Shown piece after piece: positions 27,201 to 40,270 of a stretch of 64,000 bases of DNA. Within the stretch, counting starts at the first letter, position 1, and each line of letters begins with the position of its first letter. The stretch covers positions 51,954,486 through 52,018,485 of the forward strand of contig NW_019211456.1 of the NCBI RefSeq assembly GCF_002443255.2. Direction: 5' to 3'. The notes beneath the pieces are model-generated. The model was not told the DNA's origin. It searched no databases and saw only the letters and a list, made by a program, of their open reading frames with translations. Made by a program: the position numbers and the translations under genes. Origin of the DNA: Varroa destructor (lineage: Eukaryota; Arthropoda; Arachnida; Mesostigmata; Varroidae).

Positions 27201-30000
27201 GACGGCAGTAGACACGACATACGCTCGTTTTGGGCCTAGCAAATTCAATAGCACTCTATGCCATTTTAATTGTAGAACAAACGAAAGCTTTAGGACGAAA
27301 TGGCCTACCTGACAGTGGAAGCCAATATTTACGTATGCTACACTGCAAACCTATTATCAAAAAAAAAACTACGAGTTCCGACACTGGTTTTTATAGCCTT
27401 GAGGTTTTTCTGAATTTATACTAGAGTCAACGGTTGAAGGTAGGAGAGATCATTTGAAATACTCTATGTATGAGGTACTGGGAAACAGCGAATCCAGCCT
27501 ATTCAGAGTTTTGGCCCCACAACTAGCGAAGGGAACTTCCACAGTTACGGAAACTTATTGAATGTAGCTGTTTGATGTCCTGTAATTAAGCGTTAGATAC
27601 TTTGGGTCTTTGCCTTTACGCTAGGACAATGATGAATTCGAACGTTTGTCTTGCGGTAGATTACGTGTTGTACGGAATATAGAAATTCACTTATTCTGAT
27701 CACTATCGTTAATCCACGCATATCTGCCTGTTTCAGCTGATCCAAAAAGTTGATTATAAACATTCGAGTTATCTTTCGGAAAGCAAAGTTACAATTACGC
27801 CCTTTTCTATATCGCAAGATGCTTATTCAAGTAGGTGTTTAAAATATTCGGCGTGTTTATACTCGAGTATGAAATGGTACGTTTTTTGCTTAGCCTGCAC
27901 CGTGGACATACTCACACGTTTTCTACAATGTAATCGAGGTCGCCACAGGATATAAGAATTTTATAGACTTTTCGAAGACTGATATAGTGCTATAAATGAA
28001 AGCGCAGAGGTTTCTCGCTTTTTTTTCTTTTTTTATTTTTGAATTGAGAAACACATTAGTAGTCTTGTTAAGTCTCCCTATCTATGGCACATAGATAAAA
28101 ATCAACTCGACGAAGACGGCGATTATGGTACTGAATGCAGAATACGTGCTATTTGTTTCAGCTGACCTCAAATATTGTAATCTATCGAAAAACTATACGC
28201 TTACAACCCATAGTATTAGAACGAATGGCATTACGTATGTGAACTTCTTGATAAAAAAAGATAAGATAAGTTCGGGCACGTATGCGAAAAATGACTCTGG
28301 ATTCGCGCACTGAATACTCAGACGCCGATATTAAACGGCACACATCAATGGTGTACAGATGGCTGTGATATTAAGCTTGGGTCCCATACCCACAAATTAC
28401 CCATACGCACAGTAGTTTGGGCCTTGTATTTTTTTGTTGTGTAGTCGTATTTGATTTAGAGGAACAATGGGATTACATATAATTTTGTACCAATAGATGG
28501 AATGCGTACTTTAGCGCTGTGTATACCTTTTTTGCTATCCGGACTTAACAAACTTTTATTTCTGCTGCTCGATCTATTCATCTTGGACCAGCTTCAAGAT
28601 TCAAATAATTCGTCATAATTGAGGTCTGCTCAACAAGATTATTTGTCAGTTGTCTGTTATATTTTTTTTTATTAGAAATTATAGGCAAATAGAGCATTAC
28701 AGCGTGGTAAAAAAATAAAATTGTATGATTTAATCTAAGAAATATAACAGTGTACGCATTTGCTGCACGCTGGCATCTAGAGATAATATAAATTTGCGGA
28801 ATCACCATTCACGGCGACCTATGAATTGTTGGGAACAAACCAGCACCTGTTTCTTGTTGGTTCACATATTGCACCCTGCATGATCTAATATATTATAGTT
28901 CTAGTTCAGTACAATCATTTCAGTTCAACCAAGTTCAGTACAACCGCACTTTTATTCGTTTTAGATATGAGCTGTCAATTCCCGGATTTTAGCCTACGTC
29001 ACGACGTATCCTTACCTGTTGCAGACGTTACCTTTCGCGCTATCGCGGGAACGTTTTAAACCGTGTCTCGCACGTATTTTTAGCTGTTAACCTGAAAATA
29101 GAGTTTCATGTATTTAAATGCTCACTGGACATGCCACGATGGTAGCGACTTACCTCAACAGAACCCTATGTTTGTTTGAGTAAGAAACATCGCAAATAAT
29201 ATAAGAAATGTCGCGTAGCTCGAAACTAAATCATGGTTAACCCAGACGTGTCCCATCGGATTCTTTCGTCTTAAAAACACGCGCCTTTTATATTGTAAAG
29301 TTGACTCGTTTACTATGACCTGCAAAATAATCGAACGTTTGTCGTCACACAAACCGCAAACTGTGTAAATCTCTAGCAGAGACCGATATTAACCTCAAAT
29401 TACAGGGTGTTCTGAGGTTTTTTGTTGCTAAGCGGAAGACATTCATTGTAATATAGAAAATTAGCCGAAATAAAATATTCTTGGCAATATTTTTCAAGAC
29501 TCTTTTTAGTTATCATTTCAGTCAATCCATATTTATATCCTGTCGAAGTGTAAATAGGGTGAGCTATTAAGATTCAACAAAAATTCGATCGAACAACGTA
29601 TAAGCCAGCCAAAAAAGAGGTTGTTGTACCTTTTCAAAGGCTACCAAAAAGTTTGTGTGGTGATGTCTTGCGCAACGTTTGACGACACAAAACACATAGT
29701 CTGCGTCGGAACAAATTATTATGAACGTACCACTTCTGTGATGCGCCATATTAATTGGTGGCAAAAAATTAGTCGGATACCCCATTGTGTCCGACACCAT
29801 TTTACTTACCTTTGGTCGAACGCGTCAATTTTCTGCCAATCATTGCCTAGCTTCTACTATAGCAGATACATAGCATCTGTCTCTGGCACACCGTAATACT
29901 TTACCACCTAACTTCCACAGTACAAGCCCGTGCGAAAAAAAATTTACAGCAGTCCACAGTTTTATCTGAACTAAATTCGCTTATATTATTTTTTAAATTA

Positions 30001-33000
30001 AATTAACAACACCTGTTTATAGTCGTCTGCTAATAATATGAAGAGGGAATTGTCCGCTAAAGGAACCCTGCGTGATCTTCGATATTCAATGAAACTTACT
30101 GACTGTAAACAAGTACGATTCAATTCAGTTTTATTTAGCTCTCGAAAAGGTATGTCTCAAGAAAAATTTCTACGGGGTCGTCTATATAAATTAAGCATAT
30201 TTCTAATAACCTGTTTCTAAGACTATATCTATCCACATACATCTAAATCTATCTACAAAGGAAAATATATCAACGAAATGCCTCGTATTTGCTAACAATG
30301 ATAGTTCTGGCAGTCACTTTTATTTAATATAATGTCTGTTTACCTTGGTTACAACTCTGATTTGAAGTTTAGGCCAGTAGTCAATTTTGGACTATAATTT
30401 TTTTTCTAATCTGCAAAAGAACTTTTAGCAGTAGCCGAGCGTCAATTGCTAAACATGGATTTAAAGGACACTATCTAGTGAAAAAGTGTCATCTAAACGC
30501 ACTCCATGCAAAAAAAAGTCCAGCTGGATCCAATTTTGTGCAGATAGCACCTCAAAAATCCCAAAAATACGAGAATTCAGAATGGTCAAAATATCCGAAA
30601 AGCACAAAAAGTCTTCAAATCTCTAACGGTTCGAGTTAATCTGGATGACCCATTTGCAGTAAATACTCTTCTCAGGAAAACAACATTATTCGTCTATTAA
30701 AAGTCCAGGGTTATTAGAAAATAGAAGATAGCAGGTGTAAATCTCTGCAGTATGGCCTTAGCGTACTACGAATAGGATGTAAGTTAACTCGCCTTTTTTT
30801 GTTGCACTTGGACAGAAATATTGATATGTTCTAAGAGATACCGACACAAGTATTGTCAATAGATCCTCCTAATGCATACGTTTAGTTATTTTTTAAGTAC
30901 TTATTAACACAGTTTTCTTTTACGCGTATTCGATGTTACGTGAAGTTAGCGGAATGTGCAAACTTTGCACCACTATTCGTAAGTGGTCACACATACAGCA
31001 GTTTCTTTCTGTGAGAAACCAAGGTGTGAGTTTTAACACATTTTTTAAAACAAATTTAGATGAACGCGACCATACAAATAAAGAATATGACCCGGTAAGA
31101 CTGGAAAATGTAGAAAGTTTACGCAGACGTGAGTTATGCAACATGTCTTTACACCATAAACGTACAAGATAATATTCACTATCCGTTTCAGCATGCCACC
31201 GAATCGTCTCAAGTATAAATCTAGTTTTCAAATAGATCAACACCCGATAACATCGCCTCAGAGCGAAGCTTCCCCTTTCAGGCCAGCCGAATTGCATTGC
31301 CTTATTGGATTTAGAGATGCACAGATGTCTTAGTGCGTCTAACGATCAATTCCAAGGCAACACTCATAGTGGTCGCTTCTTATCGACTCAGGGTCTTGCT
31401 AGCCACCGTTTAAATAGGCGCAAAAAGCAGAACACTTCTGAATAAAAAAGGAAGCCTTCCAACGAACCTACAGATCAACAAATCGGTACCATGGCGCCAA
31501 ATTGCAAAAAGGCTAAGGAAATAATTGAGATCAATTATTGAAGTGTACCATTCTACGCAGGAAGGTTTTGCAAAATTCGAGGCAGGTTTAAGTTGGTAGT
31601 TGAACTGTTTTCGGGTTGGAAAAAATATTTTCTTAATTTAAGAATCCCGAAATGGCAGTTTTGTAGAATTAGCAGGGGCAGCATTTTGCTGTAGAAGAAC
31701 GAGGAGCGCGGCAAGCAGTTAACGAAATATCACTATTGATACAGATGAGATATTTGCTAAGTGCCTTTGTCAACCGATGATGACTCAAGTTGCGGCCTTG
31801 AAAATAAAGATCAACCCCGTAAAGCTACCATTCAATTGTTTCGGTGAAAACGATTGTACGTACGGGGATTTTATATTGCGTTTTGCCCCACTAGATATGG
31901 GTTCCAGTGCTCGCTTTCTTCTGAACTGTTTTTTTAGGGAAGCATATCAAAACATATACTTGATTGGCACACGAAGATGGCAAGTGAGATTGCCGAATTA
32001 TAGGCTGCGTATTTCACCATTGAACGCTAATTTATTCCTCTCTTATACGCCACCTCAGCGATCCGGCTCTGCAGTTAAGAGTACTACAAACTATGTGAAG
32101 AGAGTGATCAGTGTTACCGGGCCCTTAGGCCGAAATCATTTTAGTTGGGTTCTTTGCCGAGCCAGACGAATCATACCTCAAGCGAGGAAACTTGTTATCT
32201 TCTTACCCATTCTACGAATTCAATCTTAGAGCGTCGTCTGTCTAAGTTAGTCTAGTAAACCTAACGTTTAGGGTTTTTTTTCTGTCCACCATAAGCTCCG
32301 TGATGAGTTTAATTTCTTTACCCTAAATTTTGTAGACATTTGAGTTTTGTGAAGACCCGTACTCCGTCTATGAGATTAGCGACAAGGCCAGGGTTCATGT
32401 AGTCACTTCTTATACAGGAAAGTGTATGATGAGAGGTAGTTTCTAAACCTTCATAGCATTGTAAGCAGGCAAGTCTAATATGCCTTACCTAAATGAGTAT
32501 ACAGCGTTCTCCGTGTTTTTAGGGAACTGTTTTGGATGAAAAAACAGATTTCCCTTTCTTTCTTTTTACGTTCAGTTTTACGTGGCTGACGCTAGCTCCT
32601 GGTATGAGCCGAAACATAGTAGGCAGAGTCGTTCTGCTCTTTGTCTTCTATTGTTTCTCTTTCCGTTTAGTAATTGGTCTGTCTATACTGCTTAGTTTTG
32701 CCTTCCCAGAGAACTAACGTGCCAATATGAGTGCTGCATATGCACTAATCGTGCGATTCACTTGGGTTACTTTCAGTGCAAATGTCGTTTGCAAAGTAAC
32801 CTTTTATCAGTAACGTTAGGGCATTGGTTGTAAGCGATTTTGTTCACACAAGGGCGCCGTGGAGAACTATAGCCTTACTGCAATATGGAAATTCCGTTTA
32901 CCTTTCCACTGCCCATAGATGATAGGCGCGATCTTCGTCAGTATTACCGAGATTTTTTCTGTTTTAGCAACTCCGTAACAGATTTCTGCGGATTCCTCAT

Positions 33001-35880
33001 GACCTGATCAAGGATGATCGCCAGGAGTGGAGACCTTAGCTCCACAGTCACAGGAACCGACAAATTAATCAGTCATGGGTTTGTGACTTTTCTGAAAAGC
33101 GGGTCATGACCGTGATTGTCAAGCCATTGATGCTACCCACGATCTGCATTCCCAGGAGTAAGCTGTCAAGTTAAAAAGCCCGTCATCGACGGTAATCCAT
33201 GCGACGTCATAATCCAAATAAGAGGCCCGTGTATATATGCCTGAGTAATAAATAAATAACTGCTCCCGTACTGGACGCGGAGCTGTTACTAGTAACTGTT
33301 TGTTATTTAAGTAGATGAAGATTACCCTTACTAAATACCATAAAAGCTTACATTTAACCATGATATTTCAGACTGACTTTCACGGTAGTGTTTTTTTACG
33401 AATTTTTTTACATTTAAGGTGGCTTCAAACGAAAACTTGTTTGGCTGCACTTTGATTCTCCGACCGTGCTGTGCCCACCTGAGGACGTCGTTAGTAGCCG
33501 AGGAAACTGATTTCTGCTGTCAAAAACTACGCTGAAAGTAGATTAGTTTCTGTTCAGATGCCTTGCAGTTTTGTTTTAATAATGGCCTGGGTAACTGGTA
33601 CAGTCGGACTGAGAGTGAATGAGAAAAGAACGACAATATCCTCTCTTTTCTAACTCTCTCTCAGTGAAATAAGATTTTAAGGCCCTTTGTGATCATTGTA
33701 GGATCTCCACCAAGGGCTTTCTTCTCTGTAAGGAGTTTTTTTCAAGATAAGGATGTTATTTCTGAGTCACGTCTGTGCTCTTAAATCGTCTCGAATTTAC
33801 GCTAAAATATATACGAAACCAAATTGGCTTATCGTTAAGTTATACAAAAATCAAAGATAGACATTACTTCTTTTCTAACTTATTATCATCCTGGAAAAAA
33901 GGGTGTATGGCTATTTGAAACGACCTGCCACATAGACCGAATGGCCGTTTGATCACGCGAAACCTTAAAAAAGTTTTCCAAAATGACAGCATCAGTTCGT
34001 TTAAATGCTCGCCTTCTTTTAGAAGCTTTTATCATTATTAGTTAATTCCTTGCTGTGTATATGTATAATAAAGGTATAGTTAAGGAGTTCAAAGGGTAGT
34101 GCTAATACACATTGAAATGATAAAACAGCGAAACCAGCATTCTTTTTTACCACTCTTGCTTGATCTACACATAACCGGGACAAAGTTCGCATAAGCTTAG
34201 GATTATGTTTCTAGTTATATACGGATAATATATCCGTATTGATAAAAAGTGATATTTGACATAATTCAGATCTATTTTTTGCTTGTACCTTACAAAGTCT
34301 AATATTTTAGAGTAAGAAAAATGTACGTATATATGCAGGCGTCTCCACCAACATTTACATTTCATAACTATTTCCAAATCTAGGGTACTCAAAGTGATGA
34401 CTGCGTTTTGATTTTTTGACACAGACTTTTTGACCATGTTGTCATTGGGTTATCGTGAGCTCGTTGAAAGACTACGACATCTCCACGACGACTACTCACA
34501 TTAAAAACTTTATTTTTGTATTCCGTGTCTGACTCTCAGTTCCTCCATCTTATATATTTTATCACCTCGGGTTTGAACTCTGAGGTATTACTAGGGGAGT
34601 CATCAAGAGATAGGTCCACGGCATAACTGGGCTCACTTCAGCCCCGCCGGCACTCGGAAGGATTTATTTTGCAGAATGTCAGCCCCGATGTGAAATATTA
34701 CATGTCATGATTTCTTCACTGAGAGCACGAGTTGAAGTTTTGCTATCTATTTTGTAGTAGCAATTTAAAAAAGAATTAGTTCTTGCTCAACGAAGTATGT
34801 GCTTTTTTTTAAGTGGAAGTTATAGTCACCTATAAGAGATATTGACGAATACGGCATTATTCAGAGGCCGAAAAATGGCTCCTTGCGCTTGGAAACTGAA
34901 TATTAGGCACAGGGTAACTGAATTCTTTTTAGAGTCCGTTTAACTCAAGTGAACCAAACGTCACATCGTAGAACACAATTATTGTCTATAGAAGTCCCAA
35001 TCGTCTATTGTAGATGCTCTATTAGAACTGCACTAAAAAAAATATAAAAGCGTATGAAGTCGTGTAATTTCGATATCGAAATAACACCTGCTTGCTCCTT
35101 TGTTGAGTCTTAATACTAAAACACAAAAATTAGATGTTTTATACTACTTACCATTGTTCCTTCAAATGCTCCAAACAGCAAATCTGATTATTGTGCCTTA
35201 AGAAAGCATGACCGAAGAGTTGTTAGAAAAGTTCTTTGGTTCAGAAATAACAATCATAGTAGTAACAGCATGGCCGTGAACCATGCAAAAATAAATTAGT
35301 TTTGTAAGGTTTAGCGTAAGCCATTTTCGTACGTTTTATTGGTCTTTGATTTGTGTCATGGCCGCCGATTTTTCTGGATTTATGCATACACAGCTCTTAT
35401 AGGTCCTATAAGCTCCAGTTATAAACTTAATTTATTATTTTTTTATTGGCTCATAAATAAAGGGTTTAAGTTGCTTACATCAACAAGCCGTACGACGGGT
35501 TTTGCAATAATGCGTTTAAGACGTCCGAACGACGACCCGGGCCAGGTAAGCCCAAAAAACAAGAAACACTCTGCATACCTTACATTCAAAGGCACTTACC
35601 AACCGCAAAAAAAGTTACTCTATAGGACCGCATATTGTGAAGCACGAATAAGAAACCAAGGTTGAAGTTTGCAAATCAATTAATATAACCAAAAATAAAA
35701 TGTAAAAGTTACGCCCGTTTTCAAGAGCAAAATATGAATCGTCCACTGGATCATTCAAATAAGTTCTAACTCTTAGTATTTCCTGTGCTATTTCGCACCT
35801 TTTGTACCTTTGTTTCGAGTTTTACGTTTGACATCCGCAGTAGGCATATCATCCGATGGCTAACCTCCAACATGAAACGA
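30001..35880. other. No supportable gene; 150-codon frame of doubtful meaning and two fold-backs
   Basis: The frame 31777-32229 (+) starts with ATG ATG but has no recognised domain, and its length is not beyond chance for 64 kb read six ways. Fold-backs are at 32,765-32,801 (9-base arms) and 33,608-33,665. Nothing else is distinctive. Confidence 0.55.
33608..33665. repeat. Imperfect fold-back with about 22-base arms
   Basis: ACTGAGAG...AGAAAAGA on the left pairs with the right arm ending CTCTCTCAGT. There are about three mismatches over 22 bases and a loop of about 14 bases. Confidence 0.75.
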
Positions 35881-35881
35881 A

Positions 35882-35948
35882 GTCTGTCTAAGTTCGAACC
35901 TAGAAAATTAGCAGGAAAATACGTTACGCACTAAGCTATCACGGAGAC
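35882..35948 (-). repeat. tRNA-like element (tRNA pseudogene or SINE head)
   Basis: Minus strand reads GTCTCCGTGATAGCTTAGTG, a 5' acceptor half plus a pol III A-box-like segment, followed 31 bases later by a B box, GGTTCGAAC, inside a T-arm whose stem (TCTAGG with CTTAGA) still pairs with one wobble. The 3' end AGAC pairs with the 5' GTCT. The anticodon arm no longer folds and the 3' acceptor is short, so it is not a working tRNA gene. It lies 650 bases from mariner relic 1. Confidence 0.5.
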
Positions 35949-36599
35949 CTACCGGTCGTTTTACAGTTCTCGTATTTTTCGGACTTTTTGCCTGCCATCA
36001 ATCCAAAATTTAATTCTGTTTAAATTTCTGGAATATAGTATATTTAGCAACTTTACAAATATTAGTATCGCTTGATGCACACTTACAATTAAAGTTCAAT
36101 TCGCAGATTAAAAACTAAAGGCCTGTTTTTATTTTAAAATGACTAGTGGATGGTTCAGGTCTTGAATTAATAACTGCAGTTAATTATATTGAATAAAAAT
36201 GACCGTTAAGAACGACACTTTTAGTACGTACAAAAAAATTATTCAAATCTTTTCTGGTTTAGATACAGGGCCAGAATCAGCTTCGTAAGTCATTAGTCGT
36301 AAGAAGCTCATTCTGTATATATTGGATTGTTTTTCCCACTAGATGGCTCTTAAGTCACATACCTCACCTAATATAAATCGGCGTTAATGTAATTTTGAAA
36401 CCAAAATTTGGCTGTAGCCGACCTGCGAAAATTGTTAGAACACCTTTATTCAGGAACGTCTTGATGATAGGCAAAATTTCAGCAAAAAAATCGGTTATTT
36501 TACGATTTTATTACGATAAGGACCCAGACCTATGAAAAAAATCTACATCGTTCATGGTCAAGATACATGATGGTCGAAAGAAACAACCGCTCAAAAACG

Positions 36600-37240
36600 C
36601 TCCTGTCGTTTTCATTCTGGAAATTTCAAGGTAGGCAGCTAGTTGTGAAAAGAATTGATGAAATAATTGCGAAAGTTGAGCAGAAGTAGCCACGATATCG
36701 TCAAAGAATTAAACATCCACAGCCAAACAGTTATTGGAAGCTATTGGAAGAAAGCTGGCTACAAAAAAAAAACTCAATATTTCACTGCCATAGGAAATGA
36801 CGTAAAATAATTTACTTGAACGTATTTCTGTTTGCGAAACTCTATGGAAACGCGGCCATATCGAGCTATCTTCAAAGCGGTTGATCACGGGTAACGAATA
36901 GTGGAGTATGTACAACAATACCGAGCAGAACAAATTAAACAACAGTCGTTAGCAAAGTCTAGATAAACACCAAAGATAGTGAGTGATGCTATGTTTGGTG
37001 GCATCGGAAAGGAATCATGCATCATGAACTGCTGCTGCCTAGCGAAATGATTGACGAGAACCTATACTGTCAACAACTAATAAAATTAGAACAAACCATT
37101 GAAAAAGATTAACCCGAACTTGAGGAAAGGCTTGACCTGACCTTCCACCGCGACAATGCCTGACCATCTAAATCTTTCGCTAGTCTATAAAAATTTGCAG
37201 AACATGGATGGGGATTTTTTGGGGGAAATACTTTTCCCAG
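36600..37240 (+). mobile_element. Dead mariner transposase copy (relic 1)
   Basis: Three-frame reading recovers mariner transposase (Tc1/mariner superfamily) signatures in order: a helix-turn-helix part with IVKELNIHSQTVIG, then KKAGYKKK, then ITGNE followed by a stop and W (normally TGDEKW), then FHRDNA at 37143-37160. The first catalytic Asp is Asn (codon 36893-36895). The second is intact (GAC 37152-37154). There are multiple stops and frameshifts, so no active enzyme. I could not identify terminal inverted repeats or a TA duplication. It lies between two tRNA-like elements and belongs to the same family as the copy in PRPF40A intron 7. Confidence 0.85.
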
Positions 37241-37382
37241 AAATCACAGTATTTATAAACTGATTGTTCAGTTTACTTACGATCAATTGTAGTACTACAC
37301 ATTCCTGTTTTTCTGTTCATAGATTAGATTCGAAAGTCGGTTTTGGAATGAAAGCCCCATTTCAACAACGATTCTTCTCTGT

Positions 37383-37463
37383 ATTAGCTCGATTCTGAAC
37401 CTATACTACTACGTATGCCTTAGTTTGAGAGGCAAACACTTTAACGCTACACCACTACAAGGA
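37383..37463 (-). repeat. tRNA-derived SINE-like relic
   Basis: Minus strand carries TAGTGGTGTAGCGTTAAAGT (A-box region), an anticodon-like stem GTTTG/CAAAC around CCTCT, and a degraded B box, ATAGGTTCAGAATC, with about 15 extra bases between the last two. The layout and the phrase around GCCTCTCAAAC resemble a tRNA-Glu-type head as used in arthropod tRNA-derived SINEs. No poly(A) or simple-repeat tail is clear. The source tRNA is inferred. Confidence 0.5.
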
Positions 37464-37469
37464 CAATTC

Positions 37470-39298
37470 TGTATTGCCTAAAAATTCAGAACTCTTACCA
37501 GTTAGGTGAGGCAATTGAGATGGGCTTTTAATATTCTAGTTATAAATTATAATTGCAATAAATAGATTAATAAAACTCCCATAGCGCTGTCTCCCGATCC
37601 TAACGATGAATATACGACATAACAGTTTTCGGCAAAAGATAGAGAAACATCCTTATCAGAACGTCGATGACATTAAAGAAACGATTTCATAGCGATGACA
37701 TCCCATTAACTTGCCACGACTAAAAAACATAATGCGAAGCAATTTGTATTAACTTGGACGCTAGCTATGCAAAGAACTTTTCGGTAAAAACGACGAAGCT
37801 TCTAACCGTTATTTCAACGATACGCGACCAACAGAATCATGTGTTTTTCCTCAGACTACGACGCGTCCAAAAATGTCTTCATCGCCCCGAGAGATGGTAA
37901 TTAAATGAAGATCTCATCTTATCTAAGGTCTAAGCTTATGTTGGCAGTGATCCTCACAAGGAACACCAGATGAGCGCCGAATAGTGTCATAACTAGTAAT
38001 CCTAAATTGATCAATTAGCCAAATAGGCCGCCATTATCTGGCATTGTGCGCTAAACCAACATTCAGCAGGTGAATTATACAGAACACACTGGGTAAGCAG
38101 AATCCACAAATGAGAAAACAGCGAGGATATAATTTCGCGAAATACTGTTCAACACTGATTAATTTAGACAGGGTAGCTGCGGGGCAACTGAATAAAATCG
38201 ACTCGTGTAATTAGTTTATTCCTTGTTGACGATTTCTATTGCCATTTTTTGAATGCGTCTGAATTGATTAATCAACTACACACATCTGATAATTATTTAC
38301 CATATATCTAAAATAAGCATTTACAAACGCATCCAGGCTATCGTTTACACAAACTTCTACGTTTGATAGAACACAGAATTACAAATTCAGCAATGCTAAT
38401 CTGGACTAAGAGCCGAACTCGAACGCCTTCGACTTCAGACGTTCACACAAATGTTTCGGTAATTAATAATTTATAAATCTCATTCGAAGTGAGTCAGTCG
38501 TTACTTAGGATTTCCCGCAACTCACGGCACGACTTCCGTCAAGCAAAGTAACATTAATCCGCATAAAGTACAATAAATACATGTCATATATTTAATGGCT
38601 TTGATAATGCATGCAGATCGGAAAGTCTATACGCACCAAAAACTTGTTTCACGCACTCATTATCACATTATTTAGAGAGAATAAATCAAAGATGAGTGTT
38701 TCCGATTGGCAGATGTAGGCTAAACGCATTGTACAAAGAATTTATCTAGAAACACGCACACAAAATTCTGGCCGAAATAACAAGCTCATTGAAGTGAGCC
38801 ATGTTCCTACACCGCAAAGTGCTGCATTCAATCAAATAGTTAAAAGTCATAGACATAGAAACACTCACCTATCTTCATACTAAGCGCATGAAGCATTCAA
38901 GTATTTTCACAAACACATGTCCTGGGTAGAAAATAGGAACGTGCTCTGTCCCATAAGTCAACGCAGCCCAGCGTCGCCGCTATCACTATATCCGTCGCCA
39001 TTGATTCAAATTACTTTTAAAACATTTTGTTCTTTGCTATCAAGAACATAATTTGTAAATGCCTATGAATTACAGAATTAAAAAGTTGTGATCGGAACCA
39101 TCAAGGCAGTTCCGTGTCCGAAAAGGCATATCGAAAACCATAACTTCAAATATCAAAATCGTGAGATTCTATAAATAGCAAGCACAAAGTTAGCATATGG
39201 TTGCAGTTCAAAAATAACTGAGCCTCGAATTTAGATGCACTTATCTTTTTCGAGGCTTCCAAAGTGCCAACTTTTAACATAACATTATAAACATACTT
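37470..39298. other. No feature seen
   Basis: AT-rich spacer between the SINE-like relic and the zinc-finger pseudogene. I see no coding frame, repeat family or clear structure. Confidence 0.5.
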
Positions 39299-40270
39299 TT
39301 AGTGTCCTTTTCTTCGATGGCTTCCTAGACTTCTCTTTTTATCGTATTGACTTGTGCATCTCTTGCATGCAAACAAATTTTTCAATTGTTAATTATCCTC
39401 AACTACACGGATTTTCTCTCTCGATCTCGGGTTTCTTGCCTTTAGAGCTGCCTGATTCTTTGGTAAAGAATAGCTTTTCACATCTTATAGTACTCGTATA
39501 TAATCAATATCTTTACTACCGTCACCCTCATCAACATTATCTGCCCTCTTCAACATCGTCCCGGTTCTCAATGTAGCTTCGCTTAGCTTTGCATTTTTGC
39601 TAGGCCATAGGCTATCTTGCGTTAAAGTGCAGCCGTTTAAGGGAGCTCCGTCCTTATCTTGAACACTCTTGCGAAACACACGTGCAAGCTTTTCTCGTTG
39701 TTGTTGTTGCTGTTGTGCGTGAATTTTCCATTGCTGTCACCATTGTCAGAAGCATCATCCCTACTATCCCCATAGTTAGCATCGTCGACGACATTCTCCT
39801 TGAAAATCGACGCGCGCTTTCTGCGGCTTGTTTCTCGAAAACATTATCCTTCTCATCGCTGACATCATCGGTGAACGACTCATTAGTATGATTAGCCTGA
39901 TGCGAACTCGTTTCAGTAAATCGTTACCGACGCTGAGCTTTTCTGATTCATCATCGGAGAAACTATCTTGCGGTAATATTATCCTCATACGAACAATATC
40001 CGCGAAAGCAACTGATTTTGTGCCGCTGGCACTGCGGAGTTACCGGACACAAACACTTGCGCTGGATTTTTAAGTTCTGTACTGCCTTCAGGCCCCAAGG
40101 AACGAGCATTAAGTGCTGTATTAGGTATGGATCCCTGCATCGGGGTATTTGAAAGCCATTCTTTGGAAGGCCTTACGATGCCTGCGACGCCAATTGGTAG
40201 TATCGCATCAAAAGAAGGCTTCGTAGCGAGACTGATGTCACTAGTCTCGCTTTGAACATGGTTGATCAGC
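39299..40270 (-). pseudogene. Decayed C2H2 zinc-finger gene (probable pseudogene)
   Basis: Minus-strand protein-like segments follow each other in different frames: a Ser/Ala/Pro-rich stretch (SETSDISLATKPSFDAI..., 40264 to about 39990), then SFSDDESEKLSVGNDLL, then SFTDDVSDEKDNVFEKQAAE, then DDANYGDSRDDASDNGDSNG, then a Gln run and REKLARVFRKSVQD. From 39679 to 39299 one frame holds to the end apart from two TAA stops (39487-39485, 39391-39389), and it finishes FACKRCTSQYDKKRSLGSH then RRKGH and a stop. This is a perfect C-x2-C-x12-H-x4-H finger of the Tyr/Leu kind seen in BTB zinc-finger proteins such as insect lola. Repeated acidic and Ser-rich tracts across frames suggest frameshifts in an old coding sequence. 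No introns are visible, so a processed copy is possible. A functional gene with unusual splicing cannot be ruled out. Confidence 0.5.

Larger units (their letters stand above)
20341..30000. other. No supportable gene; contains a near-perfect hairpin and a GC-richer patch
   Basis: Reading frames are up to 117 codons and unsupported. The patch at about 25,250-25,570 is richer in CG dinucleotides and purines than its surroundings and could be a promoter or first-exon region. The hairpin at 21,966-22,020 is the strongest structure. A short direct repeat AGTTCAGTACAA occurs twice between 28,901 and 28,944. Confidence 0.55.

Noticed and set aside
31777..32229. 150-codon open frame
   Set aside because: No recognisable domain and no supporting neighbours; compatible with chance.
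35882..35948. Functional tRNA gene
   Set aside because: The anticodon stem does not pair and the 3' acceptor strand is incomplete.
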